Source of the DNA: Oehlia diaphana
Taxonomy: Eukaryota; Glomeromycota; Glomeromycetes; Glomerales; Glomeraceae
DNA length: 64,000 nt
Reading direction: 5' to 3'
Assembly (NCBI GenBank): GCA_003833135.1
Contig: QZLH01000039.1
Span: forward strand, 51,902 to 115,901
Under the pieces are notes generated by a model. The model was not told the origin of the DNA and ran no database searches. It saw nothing but the letters and a program-made list of their open reading frames with translations. Within the stretch, counting starts at the first letter, position 1. Each line of letters opens with the position of its first letter. Positions 59,105 to 64,000 of the stretch are shown here, one piece after another. The translations under genes and the position numbers were made by a program.

Positions 59105-62100
59105 TTATATTCGCTCAATTATTTCTTGTTTGTTATCATCAAATCTATCGATAGAAACTCTTAATCTAATTTCTTTTTCATATAATACGTTCATAGCTTC
59201 TTCTAATTCATCTATAGTAAATAAATTACGTAATTTTTTAAATGCCATCATATATAGATCTATGTATTTAAAAAGAAATTAGTTAGTATAATTAATAATT
59301 AATACTATAATGAATTAAATATAAATTATTACCTTTTGACCATGGACACTCTCTTACGGCTCTATAATATAAAGTTTTGGCTATATCATGTCTACCATAA
59401 GTCATCTCAAAGTTTATATACAAGGTCCATAATGAAATTGAACTCTTTGTCCTTTTGTGTATAATAAAAGATAATTAATGAAATGATAAAAGGATCGCCA
59501 TTATTATTAATTTATACTTACTTTGAACTTTCAAGTGCTCGATCAAATAATGATCTTACTCGTTTAACATTAAAAGGTTGTCGACATAATTCCGAGTATA
59601 AAACAAAGGTCCATATAATGTGACTCGGACTCCTAAAAAAAAAATATAAAATAAAATAAAATAAAATGTCTTTGAAATTGATTAATTAAATTATAATTTT
59701 TTTCTGATACTTTTGTAAAATTTCTTCCAAAACCGAATTCAATCCAACTGATATACTTCCGCGAATTTCTTGATGAAAATACATTGATAAAAATATTGTA
59801 TTATTAGGAAAAGCTTTTATAGCTCTTGTTAACACATCTTGAAATAATGTCCCTGATATATCATTTGATGACGTTGAACTATTATTGCTAGCGACATAAT
59901 TTAGGTACTGATAGATTAATTTTACGTAAGTATTAAAAGAAGTATGTTAAGAATAAAATTATTTACAAACTTCCAAGATTTCTCGAACAAAATATAAAAG
60001 GATATGCCATGAAAATTAATTCAGCCTCCAAATCCAAATAACCCTTTCTCATTTCTATATCCTGTATCATTTCTTCAAATATCTTGCTAGCTTGTTGTAA
60101 ATTCTGGCTAAGACATTCCAACAATGCATAGCAAACGCAATAATGTAACGAATTTCCCGATTCATATTGTGATATGGTTGTTGTTGACCTTGCCATTTGT
60201 TGTGTATAATACTAAATAAAAATAATATTATTAATAAAATGAATTTAAAAATAAATTGGACCTTTACTTCAATTTTACTAACCTTTCTCGCTTTTAACAA
60301 TCTCGTTACAGAAACATCGATCTCTGCTACTGATTCTTTTTTTTTTTTTAAAAAAAAAAGTGAATTCTATAGTTTCACTGCAGTCAGTAATCGCAATAAA
60401 TAAATTAATTACCTATATTTCCTTGCTCCTCGGTTAGCAACACTAAAACATCTACAAAATTAATCATCAAGGACAATAAAATTCAAATAATGAATAATTA
60501 ATTTAATTAAAAATATAAGGATACTCATAGCAGTTTTATAATGTCCTTGTTCTAATTCCATTTCAGCAAACATTCTATGTAACAATGGAGCATCAATTTG
60601 AAATTGTTCGGGATATGAACGAATTTGTGCAATGGCACCAAGATACACTTTACGTGCCTATGTTTTAAAAGATATAATTATTTAACTTTATTTATCTAAA
60701 TACAAGCCATAAAAAACTATGCAAACTATATCTAAATACTTCTGTATATTTATTTGATGATCGCTCGATTTGTGCATATCCATTCCAAAGTGCAAGATTC
60801 ATCTTTTCTCGCTTTAACATACTCTTCGCAAGTGACCGACCACTGAAAAAAATAAGCTATAGTAATTTCCAGCAGAAGGACTAAATTTGATAATTCGGCT
60901 TAAATAAAGAATTAATATACCTCGATATATCATACAAATGTTCTACAGCAAGACGGCACAACTTTATCCCCGTGTCATTCACAACTTGCCTTAACTGATA
61001 AAACGCGTTCCTAAAAGGAAATATAAATTAGTAGCAATTTTACTATACGGTAACTTCTTTCAATAATGTTTTATGTTTTTCTTAAATATTACCTTGCAAA
61101 TATCATATCGACATTTATAACATCAACTTCTTCACAAATACAAAACCAACTTTGTGACTTGAATAAATTATCTTCAATTTGAGGAAACGACTTAATGGGT
61201 AACTTGAATAAGCTATTATCCGTCACCCAAAAACTATTATTCGCGATTGATTCGTCCACAAGTTTGGTATTCAAGAATGCATCCGTAATCAACGGATTTG
61301 ACGATGAATATCCAGGATTAAACGTTAACCCAACAAATGAGAAACAAGCGTAAAGAAGTTCTATATAAGACTGAGGGAATGTGATATCAAATAAGAAGGT
61401 TCGGATATCATCAAATATTATAATCCGATACGGATCGTCTACATTGATATCATCATCACCTCCGGTACCTATTTAATGTATGTTAAATAACATTATATGA
61501 ATAGAGTAGATAATGATACTTTCATACCTGTTCTTATTGAAAGTAATTGTCCATTATGCATTCCTTCAGCTTTTGCCCATTTTTCATACGCGTCACCTTT
61601 CATAATCAAAATTAGATAACTCAGAAATTTGTGAGGGGGAAAATTTACTTCAACAAAAACTAACCATGTAAATTAGAAACATTTACAGGATTTGGTGGCG
61701 TGAGAGTAACATGCATCTCATTATCACCTGTAAATTATATATACGTGAAATTAGAATAATTATCTCTTTAAGAATCAATTCAAAATAAAAATAAAAAAAA
61801 TACCATGTTCAGCATAATATGCCCATCCTTTAGCATCCTATCATGTTTAAAGAAGAATAAATTAAGCTCTTATTATACATATAGGTTAAGAAATAATCAC
61901 ATACATCTTCACCAAATCTTGGCCATTCCTCCTCCCAGAAAACTTCTAAAGCTGTGACACGATCGTAAAAGGTTTGTTGACGTAAATGATCCGGTGCGAA
62001 AAAGATAAGTTCAATCATCGCTTGCCAACATGCGTACGCTCTTTCAGAATATCCTAATAATTTAGCGTAATCATTAACTTTTAATAAAAATAATAAAATC

Positions 62101-62990
62101 TTCTTATTTACCCATATATTTGATACCTGATTGTAAGATAAAGACGCATGCGCGTTGAAACACGTGAATCATGATTCTCTCGATTCGAAGCTTCTCTAAT
62201 TCAAAAAAAGCATATTAAGATTTTTAGCATTTTAAAATAACCAAATCAACTTTCTAAATTACCATTATAATCAGTAGCAACCACTACAGATTTACGTAAT
62301 ACGTGTAAACAATCTTCAAATACTTGTAAACATTGAGCAACACTAAAAGAAACAAGATTTGTTTGTCTAAAGTCTATATATTGCATCCAAAGTATTATAT
62401 CACCAGGATTTTCAGTTAAAATTTGATCCCATTTGGTAAGTAATTTTGGAACACTAAGTGAGGTCAAATAGTGATAAATAATTGAATCAAAATACTTTTA
62501 AAAAATATAGTTAAATTAACTTACTCATAAATTTGTTCGCAACATTTTAAGTATTCAACAAGTAGCCAAGAATTTTTGGGGTTTAATTGTAAGGCTTTAT
62601 CAAATATACTTAATTTAACTTCATTTATACTTGTTTTTGTAGATTCTGATTTTTTTGAAGTAACACTAAATTGCATAGCTTTATCTTGAAATGCAATGAA
62701 CTCAAGCCATAAACTAACATCATGAGGATTCTTTATGAAAATTAGAGAAAAAAATTTAGTGTAAAGAATTAGGTTTTTATTTATTTATTTATTTATTTAT
62801 TTTAAAAAGTAACATTCATTACTTGGTCTAACTTAATATTATAATCTTTTGTTTTTTGTCTAATATCCTCCTCAGATAATTCGTGTTTTGTCTGGAAAAT
62901 AAACTCTCGATTTTCGGAAGAATTATTTTGATTCTTATCCTTCCTTTCTTTTTTTCTTTCTTTTTTATCTTTTCTTAACTTTTTGTCCAT
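59105..62990 (-). CDS. NRDE2: NRDE2 family protein (exosome/RNA-silencing factor)
   Basis: Many short exons. The ATG at 62990 gives MDKKLRKDKKERKKERKDKN, a basic leader, and HELSEEDIRQKTKDYN. Next is the family signature NPHDVSLWLEFIAFQDKAMQ, then ALQLNPKNSWLLVEYLKCCE and WDQILTENPGDIILWMQYID. Further HAT-like half-TPR repeats follow, such as MNLALWNGYAQIERSSNKYT and APLLHRMFAEMELEQGHYKT, through to a TAA at 59105 after NKQEIIERI. Members are nuclear: nematode NRDE-2 acts in nuclear RNAi, fission yeast Nrl1 with Mtl1, and human NRDE2 binds and restrains MTR4. Compared with human NRDE2, the region before the HAT repeats is short (about 60 residues), so the MTR4-binding segment is either absent or in an unrecognised upstream exon. 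The gene is divergent from the membrane protein at 63363. Confidence 0.88.
62776..62802. repeat. TTTA simple repeat in an NRDE2 intron
   Basis: About seven TTTA units in an intron or next to its splice site. It resembles the LINE-tail repeat at 2617-2641 but has no LINE sequence beside it. Confidence 0.7.
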
Positions 62991-63362
62991 AATAATTAAT
63001 CTAATCAGTAAAATCTGCGTCAAATTAGGTTTTCCGCCAAATATGAGTGTGATAATCAAATTTCTATTTCCCGTAATTAATATTTTAAAATAGGGGGAAC
63101 TGCATTTTTCGGAAGAAAATAAAATATAACTTACATATTTATTTATAATAAATTAATAAGGGATCTACAAAAATGTTTCATATATAAAATATTTTTTTTT
63201 TTAAAAAAAAAAAAGTGTAAAAACATAATTACACTTAGAATAATTGTTGTGGAAAGAAATAATAAAATAGTAAAACTTTCTTTTATAATAAAATTATTAT
63301 GCGCCAAGAGCGTATATTAATCGTCAATAAATATATAATTTTACCGATACGGAGAGAGAGAG

Positions 63363-63947
63363 ATGATACGAATACAAACGATTTTAATTATAACCATACC
63401 AAGAGTATTGTCCACTCCTTTTCCACAACAAAATGGACAAAGTGATTCTATATCTCCAATTAATTTAACTGATTCTGAAGGCAAAAATAGTATATTATAT
63501 TGGGTATTTGGTATAGTTGGTATTGCCGTTTTTGTGGAAGTTGTATATTGGATGTTTAGATGTGCTAACATATTAAAAAAAGAAAGAGAGAAGAATAATA
63601 ACAATCGAATTAACAATAATAATGATATTGGAATTAATCGTAGGAGAGGTTTATTTGATACTCCGTCATATGCTGGTTCTATTGACGAACAATTACCTCC
63701 TTACGAAGGTTTTAGTTTACCTAAGTATAATAATATTATAAATGAAAATACTTCTGATGAAGGAACTGAAAACACACAAACGGAGGAAATAAATACGAGT
63801 ATTCCAGATACGAATTCAACAGTTGAAATTGAACCACTTCCTTCCTTACCACAATCACAACGATCACAGCAATCACCACAACTACCTCAACCACCACAGC
63901 CAGCTCGTCTTTCATTATCTGATCCCCTTTCGTATAAACCAAATTAA
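63363..63947 (+). CDS. Single-pass membrane protein with cytosolic LPPY motif
   Basis: An intronless frame of 194 codons from the ATG at 63363. MIRIQTILIITIPRVLS resembles a signal peptide, followed by a short Ser/Gln-rich ectodomain (FPQQNGQSDSISPINLTDSE, with one possible N-glycosylation site NLT). ILYWVFGIVGIAVFVEVVYW is the membrane helix, followed by basic KKEREK. The cytosolic tail is low-complexity: Asn-rich, then QLPPYEGFSLP, then acidic Thr/Glu, then Pro/Gln/Ser-rich (LPQPPQPARLS). The LPPY motif fits WW-domain binding, for example by Rsp5-type ubiquitin ligases or their adaptors. No enzymatic domain. It shares about 370 bp of upstream DNA with NRDE2. Confidence 0.7.
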   Translation: MIRIQTILIITIPRVLSTPFPQQNGQSDSISPINLTDSEGKNSILYWVFGIVGIAVFVEVVYWMFRCANILKKEREKNNNNRINNNNDIGINRRRGLFDTPSYAGSIDEQLPPYEGFSLPKYNNIINENTSDEGTENTQTEEINTSIPDTNSTVEIEPLPSLPQSQRSQQSPQLPQPPQPARLSLSDPLSYKPN

Positions 63948-64000
63948 TAGTATCATAGTTAATTTACTTTATCATGTAATATTATAATAAACTGCGCCAT

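Noticed and set aside
1..64000. tRNA genes, rRNA genes and CRISPR-like arrays
   Set aside because: I looked for T-arm GTTCRANNC contexts, rRNA blocks and regularly spaced direct repeats and found no convincing case; the only clear RNA gene is U1.

Overview
The window looks like nuclear DNA of an arbuscular mycorrhizal fungus close to Rhizophagus irregularis (Glomeromycotina). The sequence is very AT-rich. Genes carry many short GT-AG introns. It also holds members and relics of families strongly expanded in that lineage: protein kinases with a Cys-rich N-terminal leader, F-box/LRR-like proteins, and MULE and LINE relics. The species call rests on recognising these families and was not confirmed by a search.

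Positions 1 to about 33 kb are gene-poor and repeat-rich. They contain a lineage-specific membrane-associated gene (968-2392), a decayed LINE with RNase H (2617-4980, minus), and three members of one F-box/LRR-like family in various stages of decay (6376-7560 plus, 9494-10979 minus, 12550-13361 minus). Two foldback elements lie between them (11469-11637 and 12018-12431). A protein kinase gene (13845-16590, minus) has a run of tiny phase-1 C-terminal exons and is interrupted by a 388-base N gap whose two flanks are the same 163 bp. Two kinase relics follow (17630-18560 and 28460-28870, plus). The rest of this half holds an aldo/keto reductase (20846-22844, minus), a MULE relic (23880-24650), a small six-exon gene with a 54-bp tandem duplication (27087-28023), and long stretches where I see no gene.

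Positions 33 kb to 64 kb are gene-dense and mostly conserved housekeeping. In order: an orphan ORF (33258-33665); a MerT-MerP-like membrane/HMA fusion (34058-34645, minus) divergent from a mitochondrial-type NAD(H) kinase (34817-37309); NOP53 (37522-39666, minus); an orphan gene (39820-40654, minus); a complete U1 snRNA (40884-41047, plus); Rho GDI (41575-42684, minus); a Bet1-type SNARE (43090-43748, minus); the proteasome activator PA200/Blm10 (44015-51655, minus); a ZFC3H1/Red1-like zinc-finger protein (52514-56471, plus); the Rieske iron-sulfur protein (57860-58852, plus); NRDE2 (59105-62990, minus); and a single-pass membrane protein with an LPPY motif (63363-63947, plus).

Themes. RNA metabolism is heavily represented: U1, NOP53, a ZFC3H1/Red1-like protein and NRDE2. 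The last three belong to families known elsewhere to contact the exosome helicase MTR4. The most unusual single gene is the MerT-MerP-like fusion. Coding spans were assembled by eye from splice signals and reading-frame continuity; the internal exon boundaries of the largest genes (PA200, NRDE2) are not all resolved.
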